This document shows positions 25,375-33,852 of a stretch of 64,000 nucleotides of DNA, one piece after another. Made by a program: the position numbers and the translations under genes. Numbering within the stretch: the stretch's first letter is position 1; every line of letters begins with the position of its first letter. The notes under the pieces were generated by a model. It was not told the DNA's origin and searched no databases. It was given only the letters and a program-made list of their open reading frames with translations. Source of the stretch: an uncultured Aliiroseovarius sp. (lineage in GTDB: Bacteria > Pseudomonadota > Alphaproteobacteria > Rhodobacterales > Rhodobacteraceae); NCBI RefSeq assembly GCF_947497285.1, contig NZ_CANMFT010000004.1:1-64000 (forward strand), given 5' to 3'.

Positions 25375-27171
25375 TCAGGCCATACCTTCGGTGAATTGCA
25401 GGCGCGCGAGGCGGGCATACAGGCCGTCCTCGGCCACGAGTTCGTCGTGTGTTCCCTGGGCCACGATGCGACCTTCGTCAAAGACAACGATCCGGTCGGC
25501 CTTCTTCACTGTGGCCAGACGGTGCGCCACGATCAACGTGGTGCGGCCTTGCGCAAGTTCATCCACCGCGTGTTGAACAAGGCGTTCGCTTTCGGCATCC
25601 AGCGCCGATGTCGCTTCGTCCAACAGAAGGATCGGCGCGTCGCGCAGGATCGCGCGTGCGATGGCGATGCGTTGCTTTTGACCGCCCGACAGCATCACAC
25701 CGCGTTCGCCCACATAGGTGTCGAACCCTTCGGGCAGCTTTTCAAGAAACTCGTGAGCGGCAGCAGCGCGGGCGGCGGCTTCAACCTCGGCATCAGAGGC
25801 GTCGGGACGCCCAAAGCGGATGTTTTCACGTGCCGAGGCGGCGAAGATGACCGCATCTTGCGGCACCAAAGCTACATATTTGCGGAAATCGTCGCGGCGC
25901 ATATCGCGAAGATCAATGCCGTCCAACTTCACCGCGCCCTCTTCTGGGTCATAAAAGCGCTGAATAAGCTGGATGATCGTCGATTTGCCAGCCCCTGACG
26001 GGCCAACCAATGCCACGGTTTCGCCGGGGGCGACCTTCAGCGATATCCCCTCAAGCGCTGCCTGATTGGGTCGCGCGGGGTAGTGGAAAGTGACATCCTC
26101 GAACGAAATCTCGCCTTCGGGGCGGGTGGTGATCGTCACCGGGTTTTCCGGATCCTTGACCGCATCCTCTGCGTTCAGAAGCTCGACCAGACGTTCCGTG
26201 GCGCCTGCGGCGCGCTGCAGTTCGCTCCAGATTTCGGACAGGGCGCCAACGGCACCCGCGACCATCACGGAATAGATTACGAACTGGACCAGCGCCCCGA
26301 TCGAGATGTTGCCCCCCGTCACGTCGCGCATACCGATCCACAACACGCCCACAACGCCTGAAAAGATCAGTGAGATGACAATCACCGTCATGATCGCGCG
26401 CGTCGCGATGCGATGCTTGGCAGAGATAAAGCTTTCCTCGGTCAGTCCGGCGAATTCGCCGCGGCTAAGATCCTCGTGGGTGAAGGCTTGCACGGTTTGC
26501 ACCGATGACAGCGCCTCGGACGCATTGCCCGAGCTTTTGGCGATCCATTCCTGGTTTTCGCGGCCAAGTATACGCAGACGGCGGCCCAACAGGATGATCG
26601 GCACAATCACGATCGGCACGATCAGCAGCACCAGCCCCGTCAGCTTGGCCGATGTCAGCAGCATCAGGATCATCCCGCCAAAGAAGATAAACACGTTGCG
26701 CAGGGCGACGGACACAGACGACCCAATCACCGACAGGATCAGCGTTGTATCTGTTGTGATCCGGCTGAGCACCTCGCCGGTCATGATCTTCTCGTAGAAC
26801 GCCGGGCTCAGGCCGACGACACGGGCGAAGACGGCCTTGCGGATGTCCGCCACGATCCGTTCACCCAGACGGGTCACCAGATAATAGCGCAGACCCGTGC
26901 CCACGGCGAGCAAACTGGCGACCACGAGGGCGGCCAGGAAATACTTGTCGAGCAACTGGTTGGTCGCCTCGCCAAACCCGTCCACAACCCGGCGCACGGC
27001 AATCGGCAGGATCAGCGAAATGCCGGCGGTAAACACAAGCGCGCAGAACGCCGCCAATATCCACAAGCGATACGGGCTCATGAACGGCCATAGACCCGCC
27101 AGCGCGCCAATACGTTTGGATTTCTCGCGTTCGTCCATTTCGACGCTGGACGCCCCTGCTTGTCTTGCCAT
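25375..27171 (-). CDS. ABC exporter, fused membrane and ATPase domains (MsbA-like)
   Basis: A 598-aa half-transporter. Six transmembrane helices span about residues 35-310. They are followed by an ATPase domain with Walker A GPSGAGKST, signature [14 protein letters not shown], Walker B ILLLDEATSALD and switch His in IVAHRLAT. Such proteins dimerise in the inner membrane and export lipids, peptides or drugs; MsbA-like lipid transport is one option. The frame is open to 27498, but the ATG at 27171 has AGGAG 8 bases upstream. It is divergent from a lipoprotein gene. Confidence 0.93.
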   Translation of the reverse strand: MARQAGASSVEMDEREKSKRIGALAGLWPFMSPYRLWILAAFCALVFTAGISLILPIAVRRVVDGFGEATNQLLDKYFLAALVVASLLAVGTGLRYYLVTRLGERIVADIRKAVFARVVGLSPAFYEKIMTGEVLSRITTDTTLILSVIGSSVSVALRNVFIFFGGMILMLLTSAKLTGLVLLIVPIVIVPIILLGRRLRILGRENQEWIAKSSGNASEALSSVQTVQAFTHEDLSRGEFAGLTEESFISAKHRIATRAIMTVIVISLIFSGVVGVLWIGMRDVTGGNISIGALVQFVIYSVMVAGAVGALSEIWSELQRAAGATERLVELLNAEDAVKDPENPVTITTRPEGEISFEDVTFHYPARPNQAALEGISLKVAPGETVALVGPSGAGKSTIIQLIQRFYDPEEGAVKLDGIDLRDMRRDDFRKYVALVPQDAVIFAASARENIRFGRPDASDAEVEAAARAAAAHEFLEKLPEGFDTYVGERGVMLSGGQKQRIAIARAILRDAPILLLDEATSALDAESERLVQHAVDELAQGRTTLIVAHRLATVKKADRIVVFDEGRIVAQGTHDELVAEDGLYARLARLQFTEGMA

Positions 27172-27364
27172 GTTCACTGCTCCTTTCGGGCAGAGATAGC
27201 CGCGCAGGCGCCCGCGCACAAGCCGATCTGCGCCTCCGCCCTGCTTGAAAGCGCGTGCCGGTCGCACGCCCCGGTCAGGCAGGCACGTCATGGGTGCTTT
27301 CGCTGCCGTTCGTTGCAAGTTAGACTTCTGACCCAAGACCGGCCCACCGAAAGGAGCCATGTAA

Positions 27365-27757
27365 ATGCTGAACATTGCCCGTTTTTGTGCGCTGTCAGGC
27401 GCTTCGACGCTGTTTTTGCTTGCCGCCTGCGCAACGCCGCAGCAGCGCTGCATCGCGCAAGCCACCGCCGACACCCGCGCGCTTGAAGCGCAGATCAAGA
27501 CAACCGAAGCGACAATAGAGCGCGGCTATGCGCTGCACCGGCAGTCGATTCCCTATACGCAAACCCGCGTCTGTTACGACAAAAAGCGCCGGCCTTTTCC
27601 GTGCAACCGCACCCGGTTTCACCCACTGGAAACCCCGGTCACCGTCGATATGGGGCAAGAGCGGGCAAAGCTGGCGCAGATGAAAGCGAAACTCGCCAAG
27701 CTCAAACCGAAAGCGGTGGCGACGACCGAAGCCTGCCGCCGCAGCTATCGCGAATGA
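27365..27757 (+). CDS. Putative lipoprotein with a coiled-coil segment
   Basis: A 130-aa protein with a lipoprotein signal peptide: LFLLAACATP, lipobox LAAC, predicted lipidated Cys22. The mature part has a short coiled coil (QATADTRALEAQIKTTEATI), a central cysteine pair region and a Lys/Ala-rich helix near the C-terminus. No family recognised. It overlaps the YdcF-like gene by 4 bases (ATGA), so the two are translationally coupled and probably work in the envelope together. Confidence 0.82.
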   Translation: MLNIARFCALSGASTLFLLAACATPQQRCIAQATADTRALEAQIKTTEATIERGYALHRQSIPYTQTRVCYDKKRRPFPCNRTRFHPLETPVTVDMGQERAKLAQMKAKLAKLKPKAVATTEACRRSYRE

Positions 27758-28248
27758 CACGTGTCGCGATTGTTCTGGGGGCTGCCGTGCGCCCGGACGG
27801 GGGGGCTTCGCCTGCGTTACAGCGCCGGGCCGACACAGCCGCGCAGCTGTATCTGAGCGGGGTCGTTGATCAGATTGTCGCCTCGGGCGGGGTGCCAAAG
27901 GCCGGGGTCAGCGAAGCGGAGCTGATCTACGAGATCTGCGTGCAGGCCGGCGTGCCCGCATCAGCAATTTCTTGCGAAAGCCAATCATCCAACACATTGG
28001 AAAACATACGCTTTTCTCTGCCCCTATTGCCACCGGGCGCGCAGATCACGTTGGTGACAGATCGCCACCACGCCCCACGCGCCGGACTGATCGCGCGCGA
28101 GATGGGGGTGTCGGTGCAAGTGAAAAGTCCCGCGCTCGGGCAATTGTCGTGGCGCAAACGGTTGCGCGTCTATCTGCGAGAAGGCGCGGCACTGGCCTTA
28201 TACGCCACCCGTCGCATGGGCCGCACTATTTCGAGACGGTCACCGTGA
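27754..28248 (+). CDS. YdcF/SanA-like DUF218 protein
   Basis: A 164-aa protein of the DUF218 family. RVAIVLGAAVRPDGGASPAL is the N-terminal strand-loop, IVASGGVPKAG and SCESQSSNTLENIRFS are the two ligand-site motifs, and ITLVTDRHHAPRAGLIA follows. Members bind nucleotides or act in envelope metabolism (ElyC, SanA), but biochemical function is unresolved. It begins within the stop of the lipoprotein gene. No transmembrane segment is seen, unlike ElyC. Its end overlaps the convergent gene at 28226 by 23 bases. Confidence 0.88.
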   Translation: MTRVAIVLGAAVRPDGGASPALQRRADTAAQLYLSGVVDQIVASGGVPKAGVSEAELIYEICVQAGVPASAISCESQSSNTLENIRFSLPLLPPGAQITLVTDRHHAPRAGLIAREMGVSVQVKSPALGQLSWRKRLRVYLREGAALALYATRRMGRTISRRSP

Positions 28249-28648
28249 CTGACGTTCCGGTATTGCCCTGCCCATAAATCCGCACGAACACGACCGCGCC
28301 ACCATCGATCAGGTTGCGGGCGGCTTTCGCATCAATCGAGCCGTTCTGGACCATACGTTCCATGGTCTCGCGGTTTTTGATCGACCCGAAGAACGGATCC
28401 CATTCATCGCCGGGTTGGCTGATGCCGAAGCGGTGGAAATTCGCCCGGTCCTGACGCAGAATCTGCCATGGTTGGGTCAGTCGCGCGCCTTTGGAGTTAT
28501 GAAGGTCTGGTTTGCCGATATACGCCACGTATGAGCCGATCAGCTCTTGCGCATGGGCGGCAACGGGCAAAGTGACGGCAATCGCAGCGGCCATTGTCGT
28601 GGCAGCGGCCATCCGTGTAAAACGGCGGAATACTGTCTCGTGGGACAT
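28226..28648 (-). CDS. Exported protein of unknown function
   Basis: A 140-aa protein with a clear signal peptide (AAATTMAAAIAVTLPVAAHA, cleaved after about residue 33). The mature part starts QELIGSYVAYIGKPDLHNS and carries WDPFFGSIKNRETMERMVQ. No family recognised. AAAGGAGAGAG lies upstream of the ATG at 28648. The last 23 bases overlap the end of the ydcF-like gene on the other strand. Confidence 0.82.
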   Translation of the reverse strand: MSHETVFRRFTRMAAATTMAAAIAVTLPVAAHAQELIGSYVAYIGKPDLHNSKGARLTQPWQILRQDRANFHRFGISQPGDEWDPFFGSIKNRETMERMVQNGSIDAKAARNLIDGGAVVFVRIYGQGNTGTSVTVTVSK

Positions 28649-28772
28649 GTGCTCTCTCCTTTGCTCTGACCCTATCTGGGGTCGGAAAGGGCGCAGGTCA
28701 ATGATCACACGGCATTGCGGCAAGCAGTGCGACCTTGGTGCGACAGGTCGATTGCCGCACCAAGGGGCTGTC

Positions 28773-29360
28773 CTATTGCGGGTCCGACACCGTCAAGCCC
28801 AGCATCCGCCATGCCTGCATACCGCCGCGATAATAGTGGATCTTGTCGGCGGGAAAGCCGGCTTCGATCATGCGCCGGGCCGCGGTCGGGGACTGACCGC
28901 ACCAATTGCCGTTGCAAAACAGAGCGACGGGCTTGGCGCCTTCGCAATCGAACCCGTCGAAGTCAACCTCGCAGCCCATTTCGTCCAGCCGGTCGGCGGC
29001 TTCATTATACGGGATCGAGATCGCGCCGGGGATCGTGCCGCCCGCGTGATCTTGCGGCACCCGGCTGTCGATCACCATCACGTCGGGGTTTTGCAACATC
29101 TCAAGCATTTCAAGTTCGCCGATTGGCGTCACGCCGGGGGCGGGCACCATCGGTTGCACGCAAAAATTCGGACACGGCCGCGAGGTCCGCGCCCATTCCC
29201 CCGTGACTTGGTTGTCCTGATCGGGGTTGCGGGTAATTTCGACCGGACCGGCGGCCGTATCGACGGTGACCGACGTGATGTCGGGGCGGATGTTCACACC
29301 CTCCGCCAACGCAGGGGTCGCCAGCAGGGTGGCGACCAAAATGGCAATAGATCTTTTCAT
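28773..29360 (-). CDS. Periplasmic rhodanese-like sulfurtransferase
   Basis: A 195-aa protein. The signal peptide (about residues 1-19, ending TPALA) is followed by a short domain and a rhodanese domain (about residues 75-190). The active-site Cys lies in ALFCNGNWCGQSPTAA, giving a loop with an extra Cys. The substrate may be a thiosulfate-like sulfur donor in the periplasm. It is followed upstream by the ABM-fold gene after 22 bases, so the two are probably an operon. The N-terminal 75 residues with an RPCPNFCVQP cysteine pair are unusual for plain rhodaneses. Confidence 0.87.
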   Translation of the reverse strand: MKRSIAILVATLLATPALAEGVNIRPDITSVTVDTAAGPVEITRNPDQDNQVTGEWARTSRPCPNFCVQPMVPAPGVTPIGELEMLEMLQNPDVMVIDSRVPQDHAGGTIPGAISIPYNEAADRLDEMGCEVDFDGFDCEGAKPVALFCNGNWCGQSPTAARRMIEAGFPADKIHYYRGGMQAWRMLGLTVSDPQ

Positions 29361-29382
29361 TTGGGGTCCCTTTCCACGCAGG

Positions 29383-29703
29383 TCAGTCGAAGGTTTCGAA
29401 CACGTCATACATGACCGGTTCGAAGCTTTTGCACAGGGTTGCGATGACGCGGTTGCGTTCGCGCATCTCGTCCGTGCGCAGCATGGCCTGAAAATCTTCT
29501 CGCCGTTTCCACTGGGAATAATTGGCGATCCGTGTTTGGGCGTCATTGACGTGCAACCCAGCCGCCACAAAACCCGGCTGCTTGGATATGAATTGATGAT
29601 AGGCATCCGTCAGCGCGTCCAGAAGATCCTGGCAGGTGCCGGGCGTCATCTCGAACGTGGTGATAACGGTTTGATAATCGGGGGCTTTGCTGATCTTGGG
29701 CAT
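29383..29703 (-). CDS. Antibiotic biosynthesis monooxygenase (ABM)-fold protein
   Basis: A 106-aa dimeric alpha+beta barrel-type protein. The core reads PGFVAAGLHVNDAQTRIANY followed by SQWKRREDFQAML, the usual ABM signature. Proteins of this fold include quinol monooxygenases and haem-degrading enzymes, and many have no known function. It is 22 bases before the rhodanese gene in the same direction and is likely co-transcribed with it. Confidence 0.85.
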   Translation of the reverse strand: MPKISKAPDYQTVITTFEMTPGTCQDLLDALTDAYHQFISKQPGFVAAGLHVNDAQTRIANYSQWKRREDFQAMLRTDEMRERNRVIATLCKSFEPVMYDVFETFD

Positions 29704-29800
29704 GGCTTCCTCCTGTTGGTAAGGAAAGCCTAATGCCTTTCGCGCGACAGATGAATACGAGATTTGGGGGTGGGCGGAAATGGCTCACCCCCACCCGGTC

Positions 29801-30190
29801 TCAATCGAAGTCAAAAATCTCGGACAGGATCGACTTGCGCTTGCGCTTCTTATAGCGCCGCCCATGTCGATAATCGTCGTCATCGTCATCGTCATCGTCA
29901 TAATCGTCGCGATACCGGTCGCGGTCTGATCGCTTGCGATAGCCCTCATCCGCGCGTTTGTCATAGCGCTTCGGGCGCGGCTCGCGGGCCACAACCGGGT
30001 CGGGCATGGGCGGCGGGGGTGGGGCCACCGGATCAGGGTCAGGCAGCACGACCGCCGGGGTCGCTTTTTCGATGATCTTATCCAGCTCGCCACGATCCAA
30101 CCAAACACCCCGGCATTCAGGGCAATAGTCGATCTCGACCCCCTGACGCTCGGACATCTTCAGTTCAGTTCCGTCAATCGGGCATTTCAT
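29801..30190 (-). CDS. Zinc-ribbon (zf-TFIIB) protein with an aspartate-rich low-complexity tail
   Basis: A 129-aa protein. The N-terminal zinc ribbon has cysteine pairs at MKCPIDGTEL and DYCPECRGVWLDRGELDKI. A proline-rich linker (about residues 45-65) follows, then a charged tail with an Asp/Arg cluster (a run of nine Asp at about residues 99-107) and a Lys/Arg-rich end. The acidic run is encoded by a GAT/GAC repeat on the minus strand at about 29870-29905. This suggests a nucleic-acid or ribosome-associated factor, but function is unknown. The ATG at 30190 is chosen because the ribbon starts there. Confidence 0.87.
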   Translation of the reverse strand: MKCPIDGTELKMSERQGVEIDYCPECRGVWLDRGELDKIIEKATPAVVLPDPDPVAPPPPPMPDPVVAREPRPKRYDKRADEGYRKRSDRDRYRDDYDDDDDDDDDYRHGRRYKKRKRKSILSEIFDFD

Positions 30191-30282
30191 GTGCTGGTTC
30201 CTCCGTGTTTCCTGCCAAGGATGTAGGGACGAAAAAGCGGGCCACAAGGACCCGCTTTGGCAACGTTTTTGTTATCGGCGAA

Positions 30283-30690
30283 TTACCGCGACACATGCAC
30301 GGCGCACGGTGCGTGGCGCACAACGCGGGCGGCGGTCGACCCAAGGAAGAAATCCGTCAGACCCGGCCGGTGCGAGGCCACGACAATGCAATCGACCCCG
30401 TTATGTTTGGCATAATCGACAATCGCGTGGCCGGCATGACCGGACACCACCTTGATGTCGATATCGTGCTCTCCCGCCAGTTCTTCCTTCATACGTGCTG
30501 CCAGTTCCTGCACGTTATCTTCCAACTGACCTTCGGGCAGGTATTGGGCGACATAGGCGGGCACTTCTTCCATCACATGAAGGGCCGTGATCTTGGCGCC
30601 TTTTTCGGCGATGGCTTTCGCAATGCTGAGAGCTTCTTTGGTATCGCGCTCATGATCCAGAGCGATCGGCACGAGGACATTCTTATACAT
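30283..30690 (-). CDS. Universal stress protein (UspA family)
   Basis: A 135-aa single Usp domain. It starts YKNVLVPIALDHERDTKEAL, and the ATP-binding motif region is VASHRPGLTDFFLGSTAARV near the C-terminus, matching G-x2-G-x9-G(S/T). Such proteins respond to stress and bind ATP or other adenosine compounds. A hairpin terminator was not evident downstream. It is divergent from ffh, with a 306-base shared upstream region. Confidence 0.9.
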   Translation of the reverse strand: MYKNVLVPIALDHERDTKEALSIAKAIAEKGAKITALHVMEEVPAYVAQYLPEGQLEDNVQELAARMKEELAGEHDIDIKVVSGHAGHAIVDYAKHNGVDCIVVASHRPGLTDFFLGSTAARVVRHAPCAVHVSR

Positions 30691-30996
30691 CTCGGTGCTC
30701 CTGTGTTTGAGTTGTTCATTCCCTTTCTGGATACGGCACACCGCCGCGCCCAACCATGATACAGGTCAATTGGCGCCGGGCCGCCGCCAGTTGCGCTGCT
30801 TTCCTTGACAGCTTGGGCCAAGCGGTCTATTTCCGCCCCAACTCCGGGAGTCGCTATGCTTCCGGTCCCATGGCTTATGCCGGGATCGCCCCCTGTCAGC
30901 GCGTTGCGCCCACAGGGGCGTCACTGGTTTGAGATTTGGATTTGCGCAGCCCGCCCCTTATCTAAGGGGCAAATGAAACGGCAAAGGAGCCGAGAT
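30691..30996 (+). promoter_or_regulatory. ffh promoter and structured leader
   Basis: TTGACA (30805-30810) and TATTTC (30828-30833) with a 17-base spacer form a good sigma-70-type promoter pointing at ffh, about 160 bases upstream. The leader contains a strong hairpin, CGCCCCCTGT (30887-30896) with ACAGGGGCG (30912-30920), broken by one bulge. It does not resemble the 4.5S SRP RNA. The usp gene reads the other way from this region. Confidence 0.55.
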
Positions 30997-32505
30997 ATGT
31001 TCGAGAGCCTGTCAGACCGCCTGTCCGGTGTCTTTGACCGCCTGACGAAGCAGGGTGCGCTGTCCGAGGATGACGTGAAAACTGCGCTTCGTGAGGTCCG
31101 TGTGGCCTTGCTTGAGGCCGACGTTTCACTGCCCGTCGCGCGCGACTTCGTCAAGAAAGTGCAAGAACAGGCCACCGGCCAGGCCGTCACCAAGTCCGTG
31201 ACCCCCGGCCAGCAGGTCGTGAAAATCGTCCACGATGCGCTGGTCGAGGTTCTGACCGGCGAAGGTGAACCGGGCGCTTTGAAAATCGACAGCCCCCCTG
31301 CCCCGATCCTGATGGTCGGTCTGCAAGGTGGTGGTAAAACGACGACGACCGCCAAGCTGGCCAAGCGTTTGAAAGAAAAAGACGGCAAGCGCGTGCTGAT
31401 GGCGTCGCTTGACGTGTATCGACCCGCCGCTATGGACCAATTGGCCATTCTCGGCACGCAGGTTGGTGTCGACACATTGCCGATCGTGCCCGGCCAGAAA
31501 CCCGTCGACATCGCCAAACGCGCCAAGCAGCAGGCGACGATGGGCGGCTATGACGTCTATATGCTCGACACCGCTGGTCGTTTGCACATCGACGAAGTGC
31601 TGATGGACGAGGTCGAGCAGGTCTCGAAAGTCGTCACCCCGCGCGAAACGCTTCTGGTGGTCGATGGTCTGACCGGTCAGGTCGCCGTCGAAGTTGCGCA
31701 GGAATTCGACGACAAGGTCGGCATTTCTGGCGTCGTTCTGACCCGGATGGATGGCGACGGACGCGGCGGTGCTGCCCTGTCGATGCGCGCCGTCACCGGC
31801 AAGCCGATCAAATATGTCGGCCTTGGCGAAAAGATGGACGCGCTTGAAACGTTCGAGCCTGAGCGGATCGCCGGTCGCATCCTTGGCATGGGCGATATCG
31901 TTTCGCTGGTCGAGAAGGCGCAGGAAACCATCGAGGCCGAACAGGCCGAGCGGATGATGAAGCGCTTCCAGAAGGGTCAGTTCAACATGAACGACCTGAA
32001 GATGCAGCTGGAACAGATGATAAAGATGGGCGGCATGCAAGGGATCATGGGAATGATGCCCGGCATGAACAAGATGGCCAAACAGGCCGAAGCCGCAGGC
32101 ATGGACGACAAGGTACTGAAACAGCAGATTGCGCTCATCCAGTCGATGACCAAGCGCGAACGCGCCAACCCTCAGATTCTGCAAGCCAGCCGCAAGAAGC
32201 GCATTGCCAAAGGCGCTGGCATGGAAGTGTCCGAGCTGAACAAGCTTCTGAAAATGCAGCGCCAGATGGGCGACATGATGAAAAAGATGGGCAAGATGGG
32301 CAAAGGCAAGATGCTGAAACAAGCCATGTCCGGCATGTTCGGCAAGGGCGGCGGGATGCCGGACATGGGCGGCATGGACCCGTCGTCGATGGACCCCAAA
32401 GCGCTGGAAGCAGCGGCCAAGCAACTGGGCGCCAAGGGTGGTCTGCCCGGTCTGGGCGGTGGCGGATTGCCCCCCGGCCTGTCCGGCTTTGGGAAGAAGA
32501 AGTAA
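30997..32505 (+). CDS. ffh: Signal recognition particle protein Ffh
   Basis: A 502-aa GTPase that binds signal peptides of membrane proteins with the 4.5S RNA and docks to FtsY. It has an N domain, then the G domain with Walker A GLQGGGKTTTTAKLA, LDTAGRL and TRMDGDGRGGAAL. The methionine-rich M domain (from about residue 330) ends in a Gly/Met-rich tail. Start at 30997 is set by the standard FESLSDRLSGVFDRL N-terminus and AAAGGAG upstream. It opens the ffh-rpsP-rimM-trmD translation block. Confidence 0.97.
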   Translation: MFESLSDRLSGVFDRLTKQGALSEDDVKTALREVRVALLEADVSLPVARDFVKKVQEQATGQAVTKSVTPGQQVVKIVHDALVEVLTGEGEPGALKIDSPPAPILMVGLQGGGKTTTTAKLAKRLKEKDGKRVLMASLDVYRPAAMDQLAILGTQVGVDTLPIVPGQKPVDIAKRAKQQATMGGYDVYMLDTAGRLHIDEVLMDEVEQVSKVVTPRETLLVVDGLTGQVAVEVAQEFDDKVGISGVVLTRMDGDGRGGAALSMRAVTGKPIKYVGLGEKMDALETFEPERIAGRILGMGDIVSLVEKAQETIEAEQAERMMKRFQKGQFNMNDLKMQLEQMIKMGGMQGIMGMMPGMNKMAKQAEAAGMDDKVLKQQIALIQSMTKRERANPQILQASRKKRIAKGAGMEVSELNKLLKMQRQMGDMMKKMGKMGKGKMLKQAMSGMFGKGGGMPDMGGMDPSSMDPKALEAAAKQLGAKGGLPGLGGGGLPPGLSGFGKKK

Positions 32506-32512
32506 GCCGGTC

Positions 32513-33076
32513 GTGAAACTGCCCTTCGATCATATCACCACACCGCGCCTTGTGCTGCGCCCGCCAGAAGCTGGCGATTGGGACGCGTTTCGCAATTTCC
32601 TGATGGAAAACCCACGTGCGGAATTTGTAGGCGGCGGACCCAAGAGCGACAACACGCGACGCACAATCTGGCGCGCCTTTGGTCACTCCATTGGTCATTG
32701 GGTGATAAGAGACTATGGCCCTTTCATCGCGACTGACAAAGCAGACGGAACCCCCATCGGTTGGGTTGGCCCGTGGTGCCCCGAAGGCTGGCCCGAGCCC
32801 GAGATCGCATGGTCGCTTTGGTCGGATTCGCATGAGGGTAAGGGGTATGCCCACGAGGCCGCCGTGGCTGCCATCAACTGGGCTTACAGCCATACCGACA
32901 TCCAAAGCTTCGTCAGCTACGTGGATCACGACAATGCCCGCTCTGCCGCGCTGGCCAAACGTTTGGGCTGCGTGATCGACGCAAACGCTCCGCGATTTGA
33001 GGACGAAGACGACAGCTATGACGTTTGGCGCCACCCCGCGCCCGACGCAGACGGCACACCGGAGGCTTACGCATGA
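32513..33076 (+). CDS. GNAT-family N-acetyltransferase
   Basis: A 187-aa acetyltransferase of the RimJ/RimL type: TPRLVLRPPEAGDWDAF at the start, and the acetyl-CoA loop in SHEGKGYAHEAAVAAINWAY. It begins with GTG 7 bases after ffh and overlaps the chorismate mutase gene by ATGA, so it is translated within the same operon. The target (ribosomal protein, antibiotic or small amine) is unknown; location beside ribosomal genes suggests but does not prove a ribosome-related role. Confidence 0.88.
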   Translation: MKLPFDHITTPRLVLRPPEAGDWDAFRNFLMENPRAEFVGGGPKSDNTRRTIWRAFGHSIGHWVIRDYGPFIATDKADGTPIGWVGPWCPEGWPEPEIAWSLWSDSHEGKGYAHEAAVAAINWAYSHTDIQSFVSYVDHDNARSAALAKRLGCVIDANAPRFEDEDDSYDVWRHPAPDADGTPEAYA

Positions 33077-33369
33077 CCGACGCAGCAACCCGCGCCGCAG
33101 AGCTTTTGAATGACCATCGTCAGTCGATCGACCGGCTGGACGCGATCCTTGTCTACACGCTGGGCGAGCGGTTCAAACACACGCAAGCGGTGGGCAAACT
33201 TAAAGCCGAACACGACCTGCCCCCGTCGGACCCGACGCGCGAAGCCCAACAGATCGAACGTCTGGAAGACCTGGCGCGCCGCGCCAATCTGGACCCCGAA
33301 TTCGCCAAGAAATTCCTGAACTTCGTCATCGACGAGGTCATCAGGCATCACAAGAAACACCAAGAATGA
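33073..33369 (+). CDS. Chorismate mutase (AroQ class)
   Basis: A 98-aa all-helical AroQ domain (HRQSIDRLDAILVYTLGER, then TQAVGKLKAEHDLPP) with the expected Arg and Lys active-site residues. It converts chorismate to prephenate for phenylalanine and tyrosine. It is a monofunctional protein inserted between ffh and rpsP, overlapping the acetyltransferase by 4 bases. rpsP follows 46 bases downstream. Confidence 0.93.
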   Translation: MTDAATRAAELLNDHRQSIDRLDAILVYTLGERFKHTQAVGKLKAEHDLPPSDPTREAQQIERLEDLARRANLDPEFAKKFLNFVIDEVIRHHKKHQE

Positions 33370-33415
33370 TTGGGGCCCTGCCCCGCTCAAATAGCTAGAA
33401 AAAAGGAAAACTCTC

Positions 33416-33829
33416 ATGGCTATGAAAATTCGTCTTGCCCGTGGTGGCTCGAAAAAACGTCCCTTCTACCGCGTTGTTGCAACCGACTCGCGCATGCCGC
33501 GCGATGGCCGCTTCATCGAAAAGCTGGGCACCTATAACCCGCTGCTGCCGAAAGATTCGGAAGAGCGTGTGAAGCTGGACATGGAACGCATTCAGTATTG
33601 GTTGGACCAAGGCGCGCAGCCGACTGACCGTGTGTCGCGCTTCCTGGAAGCTGCTGGTGTGCTGGCCAAGAAAGACCGTGCAAACCTTAAAAAAGGTGAG
33701 CCGGGTCAGAAAGCCAAAGACCGCGTGCAGGAAAAAGCTGACAAGGCCGCTGCCGCTGCTGAAGCTGCTGCTGCCCCTGCAGAAGCGCCCGCCGAAGCAC
33801 CTGCCGAAGAAGCGACTGCGGAAGAATAA
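33416..33829 (+). CDS. rpsP: 30S ribosomal protein S16
   Basis: A 137-aa ribosomal protein. The core (residues about 1-82) is typical: [19 protein letters not shown] and [15 protein letters not shown]. The C-terminal 50 residues are a Lys- then Ala/Glu-rich extension, as often seen in alphaproteobacteria. The ATG is preceded by AAAAAGGAAAA. Confidence 0.97.
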   Translation: MAMKIRLARGGSKKRPFYRVVATDSRMPRDGRFIEKLGTYNPLLPKDSEERVKLDMERIQYWLDQGAQPTDRVSRFLEAAGVLAKKDRANLKKGEPGQKAKDRVQEKADKAAAAAEAAAAPAEAPAEAPAEEATAEE

Positions 33830-33852
33830 ATCCGGGTCAGGGCTGATCTGAC

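Noticed and set aside
30887-30920. Strong hairpin in the ffh leader considered as 4.5S SRP RNA
   Set aside because: It lacks the conserved GGAA tetraloop and the asymmetric internal loop of SRP RNA, and is too short.
31126-32424. Minus-strand open frame (432 codons) opposite ffh
   Set aside because: His/Leu-rich shadow of the Met-rich Ffh M domain. No ribosome site or motif supports it.
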